Assembly (NCBI RefSeq): GCF_001411805.1
Contig: NZ_CP007213.1
Location: 2,232,001 to 2,296,000, forward strand
DNA length: 64,000 nucleotides
Reading direction: 5' to 3'
Source of the DNA: Burkholderia plantarii
Lineage (GTDB): Bacteria > Pseudomonadota > Gammaproteobacteria > Burkholderiales > Burkholderiaceae
The position numbers and the translations under genes are program-made. A model generated the notes under the pieces. It made no database searches. It was not told where the DNA came from and was given only the letters and a program-made list of their open reading frames with translations. Numbering within the stretch: the first letter of the stretch is position 1; each line of letters opens with the position of its first letter. Positions 26,001 through 35,325 of the stretch are shown piece by piece.

Positions 26001-29000
26001 CGCAGCAGGTCGAACGGCCGGGCCCCGCACTCGCGCAGCCACGCGAGGCAGGCCGCGTCGTCGGCCGAAGCGAACGCGGCCTCGTCCCAGCCGGCGCGCA
26101 AGGTTTCGTCGACCACCAGCCACGGCGCGCCGTCGCGTTCGTCGAAGCGCGAATGCAGCATCTGGTGGCGCGCCACCACGGCGTCGAGCGCCGCATGCAG
26201 CCGCGACGCGTCGAGCGCGCCGTCGATGCGCACCGCCAGCGACAGGTGATAGGCCGGGTTGTCGGGCGCGAGGCGCCAGAGGAACCAGAGGCGCGTCTGG
26301 CCATGCGTCGGCGGCGCCTCGCGGAGGCCGCTGGCGCGCACCGGCGGCAGCACGCGCGCGCCGGGCGCGGCGCCGGCTTCGAGCCAGGCGGCCAGCGCGG
26401 CCAGCTCCGGATGATCGAACAGCGCGCGCAGCGGCACCTCGCGGCCGAGCGCGCGTTGCAGGCGCGCGGCCACTTGCAGCGCCAGCAGCGAATGACCGCC
26501 GAGCGCGAAGAAATCGTCGCGCGCGCCGATCCGCTCGATGCCGAGCACGGCCTGCCAGATTTCGGCGACGGTCGCCTCGAGCGGCGTGGCCGGCGCCACG
26601 TAGCCGGTCGCGCTGTCGGCATCGAGCGCCGGCAGCGCGCGGCGGTCGAGCTTGCCGTTGGGCAGCGTCGGCAGCGCGTCGAGCACGCCGATCGCGGCCG
26701 GCACCAGGTAGGCCGGCAGGCGTTCGGCCAGCGCGGCGCGCAGCGCGGCGGCGTCGGGCGCCGCACCGGCCTCGCCGGCCGCGCCGATCCTGCCGACCAC
26801 GTAGGCCACCACGCGCCGCGCGTCGCCGTCGCCCTGCGCCACCACCACCGCATCGGCCACCTCCGGCCGCGCCAGCAGCGCGGCCTCGATCTCGCCGGGC
26901 TCGATCCGGAAGCCGCGCACCTTGACCTGCTCGTCGAGACGCCCGAGGTAGGCCACGCTGCCGTCCGGCAGCCAGCGGCAGCGGTCGCCGGTGCGATAGA
27001 GCCGCGCGCCGGGCGCGCCGAGCGGATCGGGCACGAAGCGCTCGGCGCTCAGCTCCGGCCGGCCCGCGTAAGCGCGCGCGAGCGTGGTCCCGCCGATGCA
27101 GAGCTCGCCGACGCCGTGCGCCGGCACCGGCAGGCCGTCGCGATCGAGAATCCGGTAGACGCGCGAGGCCGAGGGCCGCCCGATCGGCGCGGCGAGGCAG
27201 CCCGCCTGCGCGGGCTCGACGCGTTGCACCGACGAGGTCACGGCGATCTCGGTCGGCCCGTAGGTGTTGAACAGCGGCACCTCGCGCAGCGGCGAATCGA
27301 ACCACTGCGCGACCGCCGTGCCCGGCAGCGCCTCGCCGCCGATCAGCATGCGCCGCAGCACGAAGCCGGGCCGCGGGCGGGCCTGGCGCACCCATTGTTT
27401 CCAGTAGCCGGTGGGCAGATAGGCGAACGTCACGGCGCGCCCGGCCAGCACGCGGTCGAACTCGTCGGCGCTCCACAGCGTGGCGCCGCGCATTTCGAGC
27501 GAGGCGCCGAGCGTGAGCGGCGCGAAGATCTGCTCGACCGACGCGTCGAAGTTGACGGTCGAGAACTGCAGCACGTGATCGTCGGCGCGCAGGCCGTGAT
27601 CGGCGATGAAATCGTCGAGATGGCGGCTCAGCGCGCCGTGCGTGAGCGCGACGCCCTTCGGCCGGCCGGTCGAGCCGGACGTATAGATCAGGTAGGCGAG
27701 CTGCTCGGGATGCGGCTCGGCCGAGGCGCCGCAAGCGGCCTCGGTGGCGGCATCGCCCGCTTCGATCACCTCGGCGGCGTCCAACGCGACACGCCCCTCG
27801 GCGGCGATCCAGTCGGCATGGTCGGCCGCCGTCGCGGCATCGGTCAGCACGATCGCGATACGCGCGTCGCCGCACATGTCGCGCAGGCGCTCGCGCGGAT
27901 AGGCGGGATCGAGCGGCACGTAGGCGCCGCCCGCCTTCAGCACGCCGAACAGCGCGGCGATCAGGGCCGGCGAACGTTCCATGCAGACGCCCACCGGCGC
28001 GCCGGCGCGCACGCCCGCGTCGGCGAGACGCCGCGCGATGCGGTTCGCGGCGCGATCGAGCGCGGTGTAGCCGAGCGAGGCGTCGCCGCAGCGCAGCGCG
28101 AGCGCGTCGCCATGCTCGCGCACGGCCGCTTCGAAGCGCGCCGCCACCGGGCGATACGGATGCGGCTCGGCCACGGCCGCCCCCGCCACGCCCGCCGGGC
28201 CGCTTGCGCGCAGCGCGGCCAGCGTGGTCGCTTCAGGCCGCGCGAGCTGCGCGAGCATCGCCTCGTAGGCGGCGGCCAGCGCGTCGAGCGTCGCCTCGTC
28301 CAGACGCGACGCGTCCCAGCTCCATTCCAGGCCGATCCGCTCGCCGGGCAACACGCCGAGCGTGAGCGGATAGTGCGTGCGTTCGAACGACACCGACGCC
28401 TCGACGGTCAGCCCGAGCGAGCCGTCCTTCAGCGCCGGATCGATCGGGTAGTTCTCGAACACCAGCAGCGAATCGAACAACGTGCCGACCTGCGCGCCGG
28501 CCCATTGCTGGATCGAGGTCAGCGGCGTGTGCTCCACCTGCCGCAACTCGACGTTGCGGTGCTGCAAGGCCAGCAGCCAGTCCTGCAACGGCGCGTCGGC
28601 CGGCACGTCGACCCACAGCGGCAGGCTGTTGATGAATACGCCCTGGATCGCGCCGGCGCCGGCCAGATCGGACGGACGGCCCGACACGGTCACGCCGAAC
28701 GCGGCCTGGCGGCGATCGCCGTGGCGCGCGAGCACGAGCGCCCAGGCGGCCTGGATCAGCGTGTTGAGCGTGACGCCGCGGCGCCGCGCCGTGTCGGCCA
28801 GCGCGGCCGACAGCGCGGCGCCGAGCGGCGCGGCGCGGTGGCGGAACGTGTCGCCGCCGCGTTCGGCCTGCACGGCGGCTGCCGCCGGCGACGGCACGGC
28901 ATCGAGCAGCAGCGCCGGCTGATCGACGCGCGCGAGCTGCGCGCGCCACCAGTCGCCGGTATCGGGCTGCGCGGCGAGCCAGTCGGTGTAGCGCGAGAAC

Positions 29001-32000
29001 GGCACGACCGGATCGAGCACGGCCTCGCCGCCCGCGCGCGCGGCCACGTAGGCGCGCGTCAGCTCGCCGAGCAGCTGCGACTGGCTCCAGCCGTCGGACA
29101 GCGCGTGATGGTTGAACCAGGCCAGATCGTGCGCGCCGTCGGGACGGCGGAACAGCGCGACATGCATCAGCGACGCGGCGTCGAGGTCGATGCGCTTGGG
29201 CGCCGCCTCGTCGAACCAGCTCGCGAACGCCGTCTCGTAATCGTCGCGCTCGCGCCAGTCGTGGACCTCGAACGGCAGCGGCACCGCCGCATGCACGGCC
29301 TGCAGCATGGTGCCGCCGTGCGCGCGCACGAAGCGCGTGCGCAGCACCGGATGACGCGCGATCACGGTCTGCCAGGCGCGGCGCATCGCGTCGATGTCCA
29401 CCTCGCCGCGCAGCGTCAGCCGCTTGCGGTTCAGGTAGGCGCCGCGTTCGAGCAGGCTGTGGAACAGCAGGCCCTGTTGCAGCGGCGTGGCCGGATAGAG
29501 CTCGTCGAGCGCGACCGCGGCCAGGCCGAGCGCGTCGAAATCGGCCTCGCTGATCGCGGCGCGCGGGAAATCGGCGGCGGTCGCGCGCGGCGCGGCCTGC
29601 TCGCAATGCGCGACGAAGCGCGCGACCTCGCGGTCGAACGCGGCGACCAGCGCATGCTGGCGCTCGGGCGAGACCCGCGCCGGATCGAAGCGCCACGCGA
29701 ACGACAGCCGCCCGTCGACGATCATGCCGTTGATGTCGACCGCATAGGCGAGCGCCTCGTCGGCCGGCTGTTGGGCGCCCGATGGCTCGGTCGCGAAGCC
29801 GAACGGGCCGTCGTCGGCGAGGCTGCCGTCGAACTGGCCGAGATAGTTGAAGCTGACGCGCGGCACGGGCAGCGCGGCCAGCGCCGCGTGCGCGGCCGCA
29901 TCGCCGTAGGCCTGCAGCCAGCCCCACGACGCGCCGCCGTCGGGCAGCGCGCGCAGCCGCGCCTTGGCGTCGATCAGCGCGGCCGCGTCGTCGGCCGGCG
30001 CCGGCAGCCAGGCCGGATAGCGCGTGGTGAACCAGCCGACCGTGCGGCTCGGATCGAGATCGTGGCGATCGTGGATATCACGGCCGTGGCCTTCGAGCGC
30101 GATCAGCGCGCCGTCGCCGCCGAACGTCGCGGCCATCGCACGCGCGAGCGCGGCGAGCAGCAGCTCGTCGATGCCGAGCCGGTAGGCGCGCGGCGCGGCG
30201 CGGCGCAGCGCGTCGGTCGCCTCGCGTTCGAGCTTCCAGTCCACCACGTCGCTGGTCGCGGCGCTGCTGGCCGGCGCGTCGAGCGGCACCACCGCGCCGG
30301 CCAGCGCGGCCTGCCACGCGGGCAAGGCCGCCGCGAGCCGGGCCGGGGTGGCCGCGTCGCGTTGCGCGGCGGCCCAGACGCTCCACGGCAGCGCCGCGTC
30401 GAGCACGATCGCGCGGCCCTCGGTGGCCGCCGCGTAGGCGGCCGCGAGATCGGCGAGCAGGATCCGCCACGACACGCCGTCCACGGCAAGGTGATGGATC
30501 ACGAGCAGCAGCCGGCCGTCGGGCGAGCCGTCGGCCAGATCGGGCGTGCGCCACGCCACGGCGTGGACCAGCCGGCCCGAGGCCGGATCGAGCGCGCGCT
30601 GGGCGCGCTCGGCGGCATCCTCGAGCGCGGCGGGCCAGCGCCCGCCGGCCTCGCGCAGATCGATCGACGCCACGGCAACCGCCGGCGCCTCGGCCAGCAC
30701 GCGCTGCCGCCACGCGCCATCGGCCGGATCGCGCTCGAAGCGCAGCCGCAACGCATCGTGGCGCGCGATCACGGCGCCAAGCGCGCGTTCGAACGCGGCG
30801 CCGTCGAGCCGGCCGCGCACGCGCAGCAGTACGGACTGGTTCCAGTGCGGCTGGCCTTCCGGATAGCGTGAATGGAACCACGCCTGGATCGGCGTGAGCG
30901 GCAGCGGATCGCGCAGCTCGGCGGCGGCCTCGGCCGTCTCCAGCGGGCGCATCACGGCCGCGAGCCGCGCCACGGTGGGCTGCTCGAACACCTGGCGCGG
31001 CGTCAGCAGCCAGCCTTGCGCGCGCGCCCTGGCGATCAGTTGCAGGCTCAGGATCGAATCGCCGCCCGCCGAGAAGAAGTCGTCGTCGATGCCGAGATCG
31101 TCGCGGTTCAGCACCGCGCCCCACCACGCCAGCAGCGCGCGTTCGGCGTCGTTGCGCGGCGCGGCGCGCGGGCCGTCGGCCGCGGCGACCTCGACGGCCG
31201 GCAGCGCCGCGCGATCGACCTTGCCGTTCTGCATCAACGGCATGCGCTCGAGCACCGCGAGCGCGGCCGGCACCATGTGCGCCGGCAGCTGCCGGGCGAG
31301 CGAGCGCTGCAGTTCGGCGCCGTCGAGCGTCGTGCCGGCGGCGCCCACCACGTAGCCGACCAGCCGCGCCACGCCGCGCTCGCTGGCGAGCACCACCACC
31401 GCCTCGGCCACGCCGGGCTGGCGCCGCAGCGCGGCCTCGATCTCGCCCGGCTCGATGCGGAAGCCGCGCAGCTTGATCTGCTGGTCGAGGCGGCCGAGGA
31501 AGTCGATCGCGCCGTCGGCGCGGCGCCGGCACAGGTCGCCGGTGCGGTAGAGGCGCGAGCCGGGTGCGCCGAGCGGATCGGGCACGAAGCGCTCGGCCGT
31601 CTGCGCGGCGCGGTCCAGATAGCCGCGCGCGAGCGTGTGGCCGCCGATGCAGAGTTCGCCGAGCGCGCCGACCGGCGCCTCGTTGCCGTCGCGGTCGAGC
31701 ACGCGCGCGGTGCGCGACGCGTAGGGCACGCCGATCGAGACGATCGACTGCGCGGCATCCTCGGGCGTGGTCGCGCGATACATGCAGGCCACCGTGGTTT
31801 CGGTCGGCCCGTACAGGTTCGCGAGGCCGATCCGGCCGAGCGGGCCGCGCTGCCATTGCGCGAGCGCGTCGCCGGGCAGCCCCTCGCCGCCCACCGTGAT
31901 CTGCCGCAGCGCGGCCAGCGCTTGCGGCGGCGGCGGCGTGCGCAGCCACTGCTGCCAGTAGGCGGTCGGCAGCCGCGAGAACGTCACGCGCGCGTCGATC

Positions 32001-34213
32001 AGGTGGCGGCTGGTGGTGTCGATGTCCCACGGCTCGGCGCCGCGCATCTCGATCCGGCCGCCCTGCAGCAGCGCCGGCAGCATCTCGTGCAGCGCCACGT
32101 CGAAGTTGATCGTCGACGATTGCAGCTGCGTGTCGTCGGCGCCGATGCCGTGCGCGGTGATGAAGTCGTCCAGATGCGCGGCGAACGCGCCGTGCGAGAT
32201 CGCGACGCCCTTCGGGCGGCCCGTCGAGCCCGACGTGTAGATCACGTAGGCGAGTTGGTCAGGATGCGGTTCGTGTACGAACGTGGCGATAGCGTTCGCA
32301 TCGCCCTCGCCCTCGCCCTCGCCTTCCAGCGCGTCGACGTCGATCGCGGCGCGCCCGGCGAACAGCCCGCCGCATTGCCGCCGCGCCGCCGCGTCGGTCA
32401 GCACGACCTTGACGCCGGCGTCGTCCATCATCATCGCGAGCCGCTCGGCCGGATAGGCCGGATCGAGCGGCACGAACGCGCCCGGCGAACGCAGCGTGCC
32501 GAGCAGCGCGGCCACCATGCCGAGCGAGCGCGTCATGCAGATGCCGACGCGCTCGTCGTGGCGCACGCCCGCCGCGGCGAGCGCCCGCGCCACGCGTTCG
32601 GCGTGGCGGTCGAGCTGCGCGTAGGTGGCGTGCTGCCCTTCGCAATGCGCGGCGAGCGAGGCGGCGTGGCGCGCGGCACTCGCCGCGAAGCGCGCCGGCA
32701 CCGAGCGGTATGGCTTGACGGGCGCCGGCGCCGGCCCGGGCGCGGCGGCCGCGAGCGCGGCCAGCGGGCGCTGCGGCGCGCCCAGCGCCGCGTCGAGCAG
32801 CGCCACGAAGTGATCGAGCATCGCGCCCATGGTGGCCGCGTCGAACAGGTCCTCGGCATAGGTGAACGCCACCTCGAAACCGTTCGCGCGCTCGCGGGCG
32901 TCGAGCACGAGATCGAAGCGCGCCGTCTGCATGTCGATCTCGTGATTCGAGACGTCGAGCCCCGGCAGCCGGATCGTGTCGTCGTCGTTGCCGAGATAGT
33001 TGAACATCGCCTGGAACAGCGGCGTGTTGCCGAAGCTGCGCTGCGGCTGCAGGGCGTCGACCAGCTTCGTGAACGGCAGGTCCGCGTGCGCATGGGCCTC
33101 GAGCACGCGTTCGCGCACCTGCGCGAGCAGCGCCTCGAAAGTCGGCACGGCGTCCAGTTCGCTGCGGATCACCAGCGTGTTGACGAAGAAGCCGATGGTG
33201 CGCGCCACCTCGGGCCGGTCGCGGCCGGCCGCCGGCACGCCGACGCGGATGTCGCGCTGGCCGCTGTAGCGCGCGAGCAGCAGGTCGTAGGCGGCCAGCA
33301 GCGTCATGAACGGCGTGGCGTCGGCGGCGTTCGACACGCGCAGCAGCGCGGCGTGCAGCGCCGGCGGCAGCACGCGCACCACGCGCCCGCCCGCGCCGCT
33401 GCGCATGCCGGTGCGAGTGCGCGTCTTCGGCAGTTCGAGCACCGGATGATCGGTGCCGAGCCGGTTGCGCCAGTAGTCGAGCTGGCGCGCCAGCGCGCCG
33501 TCGTCGAGCCATTCGCGCTGCCATAGCGCGTAGTCGCCGTATTGCACGCCGGCCGGTGCCGACGCGGCACGCGCGCCGGTCGCCGGTGCCTCGGCGTCCT
33601 CGCCGAGGCAGGCCGCGTAGGCGGCGCCGAGTTCGTTGACGAGCACGCCGACCGACAGCCCGTCCGACACGATGTGATGCAGCGCGACGTGCAGCACGTG
33701 ATCGTCGGGCGCGAGCGCGATCAGCGCGACGCGCAGCAGCGGCCCGTGCTCCAGATCGAACGGCGCGGCCGAGCGTTCGGCCAGCAGCGCGTCGAGCGCG
33801 CCATCTTCCGCGGCGTCGAGCGCGAGCGTCTGCCAGCCGTAATCGCGCGGCCCGGCGCTCTGGTACGGCACGCCGTCGACTTCGTCGAAGCGCTGCCGCA
33901 GGCTTTCGTGCGCATCGACCACGCGATCGAGCGCGGCGCGCAGCGCCGGCGCATCGAGCCGGCCGCGCAGGCGCATCGCGCCCGTCACGTTGTAGGCGGC
34001 GCTGGCGGGATCGAGGCGCCACAGGAACCACAGCCGCTCCTGCGCATGCGAGAGCGGGAAACGCCGCTCGGCGCCGGGAAACGGCACGATCGGCAGGCGC
34101 GCGGCGTCGATGCCGCGCTCGCGCAGACGGCCGCGAAACACGGCGCGCTTTTCCGGCGGGAGGGCGACATAGGCCGTCGAAATCGACAGCAGATCGTTCG
34201 ACACTTCGCTCAC
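23060..34213 (-). CDS. Three-module NRPS: C-A-T-E / C-A-T / C-A-T
   Basis: The 3717-residue synthetase has these landmarks (approximate residues). Module 1: condensation, adenylation (TSGSTGRPKG, 658), carrier (FFSAGGDSILSL, 1049), epimerase (HHLAVDGVSW, 1244; FNYLGQFD later). Module 2: condensation of the type following an epimerase (LYPATPLQQGLLFHSL, HHALSDGW near 1703), adenylation (2178), carrier (FFALGGHSLLAL, 2569). Module 3: condensation (HHVAADGW, 2761), adenylation (3274), carrier (FFVLGGHSLAAV, 3648). Codes read D-V-H-R-T-G-L-V-A (graminine inferred), D-A-E-Y-L-G-T-V-T (unassigned) and D-I-L-Q-L-G-L-I-W (glycine). There is no thioesterase, so the chain passes to the terminal NRPS. 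GTG 34213 is preferred as start; a TTG 36 bases upstream keeps the frame open. A GEGEGEGEG tract lies between motifs of the first adenylation domain. Confidence 0.94.
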   Translation of the reverse strand: MSEVSNDLLSISTAYVALPPEKRAVFRGRLRERGIDAARLPIVPFPGAERRFPLSHAQERLWFLWRLDPASAAYNVTGAMRLRGRLDAPALRAALDRVVDAHESLRQRFDEVDGVPYQSAGPRDYGWQTLALDAAEDGALDALLAERSAAPFDLEHGPLLRVALIALAPDDHVLHVALHHIVSDGLSVGVLVNELGAAYAACLGEDAEAPATGARAASAPAGVQYGDYALWQREWLDDGALARQLDYWRNRLGTDHPVLELPKTRTRTGMRSGAGGRVVRVLPPALHAALLRVSNAADATPFMTLLAAYDLLLARYSGQRDIRVGVPAAGRDRPEVARTIGFFVNTLVIRSELDAVPTFEALLAQVRERVLEAHAHADLPFTKLVDALQPQRSFGNTPLFQAMFNYLGNDDDTIRLPGLDVSNHEIDMQTARFDLVLDARERANGFEVAFTYAEDLFDAATMGAMLDHFVALLDAALGAPQRPLAALAAAAPGPAPAPVKPYRSVPARFAASAARHAASLAAHCEGQHATYAQLDRHAERVARALAAAGVRHDERVGICMTRSLGMVAALLGTLRSPGAFVPLDPAYPAERLAMMMDDAGVKVVLTDAAARRQCGGLFAGRAAIDVDALEGEGEGEGDANAIATFVHEPHPDQLAYVIYTSGSTGRPKGVAISHGAFAAHLDDFITAHGIGADDTQLQSSTINFDVALHEMLPALLQGGRIEMRGAEPWDIDTTSRHLIDARVTFSRLPTAYWQQWLRTPPPPQALAALRQITVGGEGLPGDALAQWQRGPLGRIGLANLYGPTETTVACMYRATTPEDAAQSIVSIGVPYASRTARVLDRDGNEAPVGALGELCIGGHTLARGYLDRAAQTAERFVPDPLGAPGSRLYRTGDLCRRRADGAIDFLGRLDQQIKLRGFRIEPGEIEAALRRQPGVAEAVVVLASERGVARLVGYVVGAAGTTLDGAELQRSLARQLPAHMVPAALAVLERMPLMQNGKVDRAALPAVEVAAADGPRAAPRNDAERALLAWWGAVLNRDDLGIDDDFFSAGGDSILSLQLIARARAQGWLLTPRQVFEQPTVARLAAVMRPLETAEAAAELRDPLPLTPIQAWFHSRYPEGQPHWNQSVLLRVRGRLDGAAFERALGAVIARHDALRLRFERDPADGAWRQRVLAEAPAVAVASIDLREAGGRWPAALEDAAERAQRALDPASGRLVHAVAWRTPDLADGSPDGRLLLVIHHLAVDGVSWRILLADLAAAYAAATEGRAIVLDAALPWSVWAAAQRDAATPARLAAALPAWQAALAGAVVPLDAPASSAATSDVVDWKLEREATDALRRAAPRAYRLGIDELLLAALARAMAATFGGDGALIALEGHGRDIHDRHDLDPSRTVGWFTTRYPAWLPAPADDAAALIDAKARLRALPDGGASWGWLQAYGDAAAHAALAALPVPRVSFNYLGQFDGSLADDGPFGFATEPSGAQQPADEALAYAVDINGMIVDGRLSFAWRFDPARVSPERQHALVAAFDREVARFVAHCEQAAPRATAADFPRAAISEADFDALGLAAVALDELYPATPLQQGLLFHSLLERGAYLNRKRLTLRGEVDIDAMRRAWQTVIARHPVLRTRFVRAHGGTMLQAVHAAVPLPFEVHDWRERDDYETAFASWFDEAAPKRIDLDAASLMHVALFRRPDGAHDLAWFNHHALSDGWSQSQLLGELTRAYVAARAGGEAVLDPVVPFSRYTDWLAAQPDTGDWWRAQLARVDQPALLLDAVPSPAAAAVQAERGGDTFRHRAAPLGAALSAALADTARRRGVTLNTLIQAAWALVLARHGDRRQAAFGVTVSGRPSDLAGAGAIQGVFINSLPLWVDVPADAPLQDWLLALQHRNVELRQVEHTPLTSIQQWAGAQVGTLFDSLLVFENYPIDPALKDGSLGLTVEASVSFERTHYPLTLGVLPGERIGLEWSWDASRLDEATLDALAAAYEAMLAQLARPEATTLAALRASGPAGVAGAAVAEPHPYRPVAARFEAAVREHGDALALRCGDASLGYTALDRAANRIARRLADAGVRAGAPVGVCMERSPALIAALFGVLKAGGAYVPLDPAYPRERLRDMCGDARIAIVLTDAATAADHADWIAAEGRVALDAAEVIEAGDAATEAACGASAEPHPEQLAYLIYTSGSTGRPKGVALTHGALSRHLDDFIADHGLRADDHVLQFSTVNFDASVEQIFAPLTLGASLEMRGATLWSADEFDRVLAGRAVTFAYLPTGYWKQWVRQARPRPGFVLRRMLIGGEALPGTAVAQWFDSPLREVPLFNTYGPTEIAVTSSVQRVEPAQAGCLAAPIGRPSASRVYRILDRDGLPVPAHGVGELCIGGTTLARAYAGRPELSAERFVPDPLGAPGARLYRTGDRCRWLPDGSVAYLGRLDEQVKVRGFRIEPGEIEAALLARPEVADAVVVAQGDGDARRVVAYVVGRIGAAGEAGAAPDAAALRAALAERLPAYLVPAAIGVLDALPTLPNGKLDRRALPALDADSATGYVAPATPLEATVAEIWQAVLGIERIGARDDFFALGGHSLLALQVAARLQRALGREVPLRALFDHPELAALAAWLEAGAAPGARVLPPVRASGLREAPPTHGQTRLWFLWRLAPDNPAYHLSLAVRIDGALDASRLHAALDAVVARHQMLHSRFDERDGAPWLVVDETLRAGWDEAAFASADDAACLAWLRECGARPFDLLRGPLLRARLARVGADAHLFQLTLHHVAADGWSMNLLIDELAAAYEAALAGDARAYAPALPVQYVDYALWQHASLDAAALDAQLDYWRDTLGDEQPVLELPADRPRPAVRDGQGGQVGMELDRALADALQTYARRHDATLFMTLLAAFHALLHRYGGQRDVRIGIPLGGRERIEIEPLIGFFVNTAVIRAELSGALPFDALLAQVRQRVLDAQANQDVPFARLVDALQPVRVASHTPLFQAMFNYDVRQGASERRIGEALRLSPFGAARTAAQFDLTLGVSVGERIGLSFGYATDLFDRDTVVRLLDDYRALLAQIVGGAAAGASVDKSAGALAGTLPEAGEAPDARPAPRLRDFKLEARAVASRGAFGNPPFVAIHERIAAQARRTPDAIAVRCDGVLHSYRELDARATRVARQLLASGIGAEARVGVCTARSGAMLVAVLAALKAGAAYVPLDPAYPDAHLGGMIEDAGLACTLADAAGRERLGALGAFGALGDAHRLIDPDDTAAPDAADAADPASDADLPAVDPAQLAYVIYTSGSTGRPKGVGVTHGALARFLESLRARLAPTPDDVWLAVTTLSFDIAALELYLPLAAGATIELATRETVVDGTRLAALAESSGATLMQATPMGWRVLLDGGWQGRRGRFTALCGGEALPPDLADALQARGVALWNLYGPTETTIWSSAARLDAGARITLGAPLEHTTLQVLDESGQPVPDNGVGELCIGGANLARGYLGRAGQTAERFIPDPHGAPGARLYRTGDLCRVRRDGRLEYLGRADQQVKLRGFRIELGATEAALRALDGVRDAACRIVGDGSARRLVAYVTGEADPAGLRARLAEQLPMQQVPAQVVRLDALPLTSNGKLNRNALPEVAAHDDEHYVAPRTPTEVQVCETWAEVLGIARAGRDDDFFVLGGHSLAAVRVAARLGERLGRKVELALLFSQPRAADLAARLDGEAGAGESGGEGGGGSLDAMQGLLDSL

Positions 34214-34332
34214 GGGTTCACTCTTCGAGGTTCGGTTTCGGAACGGCAAGCGGCCGCCCGGCAGTCCTGCCGGCGGCCGGGCCGAGGTGCGCCGCGCCCG
34301 GGCGGGGCACGGCGCCGGCTCGCGTCACGGCG

Positions 34333-35325
34333 TCAGCGCGTCATCGCCACCAGCACGCGGCGCTTGCCCGCGAACGGCGCGCGGCCGTGCGACATCAGCA
34401 GGTTGTCGAGCAGCAGCAGGTCGGCCGCCTGCCACGGGAACGACAGCATCGTGTCGCGATAGACGGCGCGGATCTCGTCGAGCATCGCGTCGTCGATCGG
34501 CGTGCCGTCGCCGAAATACGTGTTGCGCGGCAGGCGGTCCGGCTCGACGACTTCGAGCATCGCCTCGCGCACGCCTTCCGGCAGGTTGGTGACATGGAAC
34601 AGGTGGGCCTGGTTGAACCAGACCGTCTCGCCCGTCTGCGGATGGCGCAGCTCCGACTGGCAGACCTGGCGCGTGCGCAGCGCCTCGCCGTCGTCGAGCC
34701 ATTCCCAGGCGATCCGGTTCGCGGCGCAGTAGCGCTCGACCTCGGCGCGGTCCTCGGTGCCGAACACCTGCTCCCACGGCAGATCGAGGCCGTTGCCGTA
34801 GTTGCGCACGTACATCACGCCATGCTCGGCGAAACGCCGGCGCAGCGCCGGGTCGATGCGCGCGTACACGAGCCGGCTGTCGGCCACCGGCGTCGCGCCG
34901 CCCTCGTCGGCCGCGATCTCGCAGTAGAAGCCGATCGAGCCCGGCCACTTGAGCGTGTACGACTGCTCGTTGTGCTGGTCGATCCACTGGTTCGCCGGAT
35001 AGTCGGTCGACGAGAACACGCCGTTGTCGACGCGGCTGCGCGGCGTCGAGCCGAATTCGTAATCGCGGATCGGCTCGCCGAAGCGCGCCGTGAAGCGCTC
35101 GAAGCCGGCCGGGCCGGCCGGCGCGAAGCCGCGCAGCAGCACGCCGCCGTGGCGCGTCTTCTCGCGCGCGACCAGCGCGGCGAGTTCGTCGGCCAGCGCG
35201 GCGTCGAGCGTCGGCGCGGGGGCCGCGCCCGCCGCCGGGCTCACCACCAGCACGCGCGTGCCGTTCTGTTCGAGTTCGCGGGTATCGAGCGCCACCGCCG
35301 CGTGCGCCGTCGTCATTGCATCCAT
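34333..35325 (-). CDS. SyrP/TauD-type Fe(II)/2-oxoglutarate dioxygenase, putative aspartate beta-hydroxylase
   Basis: This 330-residue enzyme is of the TauD/clavaminate-synthase fold. The metal triad is visible as H118-N119-E120 (WIDQHNEQS) and the distal H313 (LLMSHGR), with Arg322/323 positioned to bind 2-oxoglutarate. HxE instead of HxD is normal in the SyrP and clavaminate synthase branch. Relatives hydroxylate carrier-bound aspartate, giving the beta-hydroxyaspartate ligand found in many mixed siderophores. That fits the Asp-coding module of the lipo-initiating NRPS. ATG 35325 has GGAGG four bases upstream and overlaps the thioesterase gene by 13 bases; ATG 35316 gives a four-base ATGA overlap and is equally possible. 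Substrate is inferred. Confidence 0.88.
   Translation of the reverse strand: MDAMTTAHAAVALDTRELEQNGTRVLVVSPAAGAAPAPTLDAALADELAALVAREKTRHGGVLLRGFAPAGPAGFERFTARFGEPIRDYEFGSTPRSRVDNGVFSSTDYPANQWIDQHNEQSYTLKWPGSIGFYCEIAADEGGATPVADSRLVYARIDPALRRRFAEHGVMYVRNYGNGLDLPWEQVFGTEDRAEVERYCAANRIAWEWLDDGEALRTRQVCQSELRHPQTGETVWFNQAHLFHVTNLPEGVREAMLEVVEPDRLPRNTYFGDGTPIDDAMLDEIRAVYRDTMLSFPWQAADLLLLDNLLMSHGRAPFAGKRRVLVAMTR

Noticed and set aside
21857..30871. A 3004-codon plus-strand frame over the NRPS genes
   Set aside because: It is a low-complexity Arg-rich product opposite well-formed condensation, adenylation and carrier domains.
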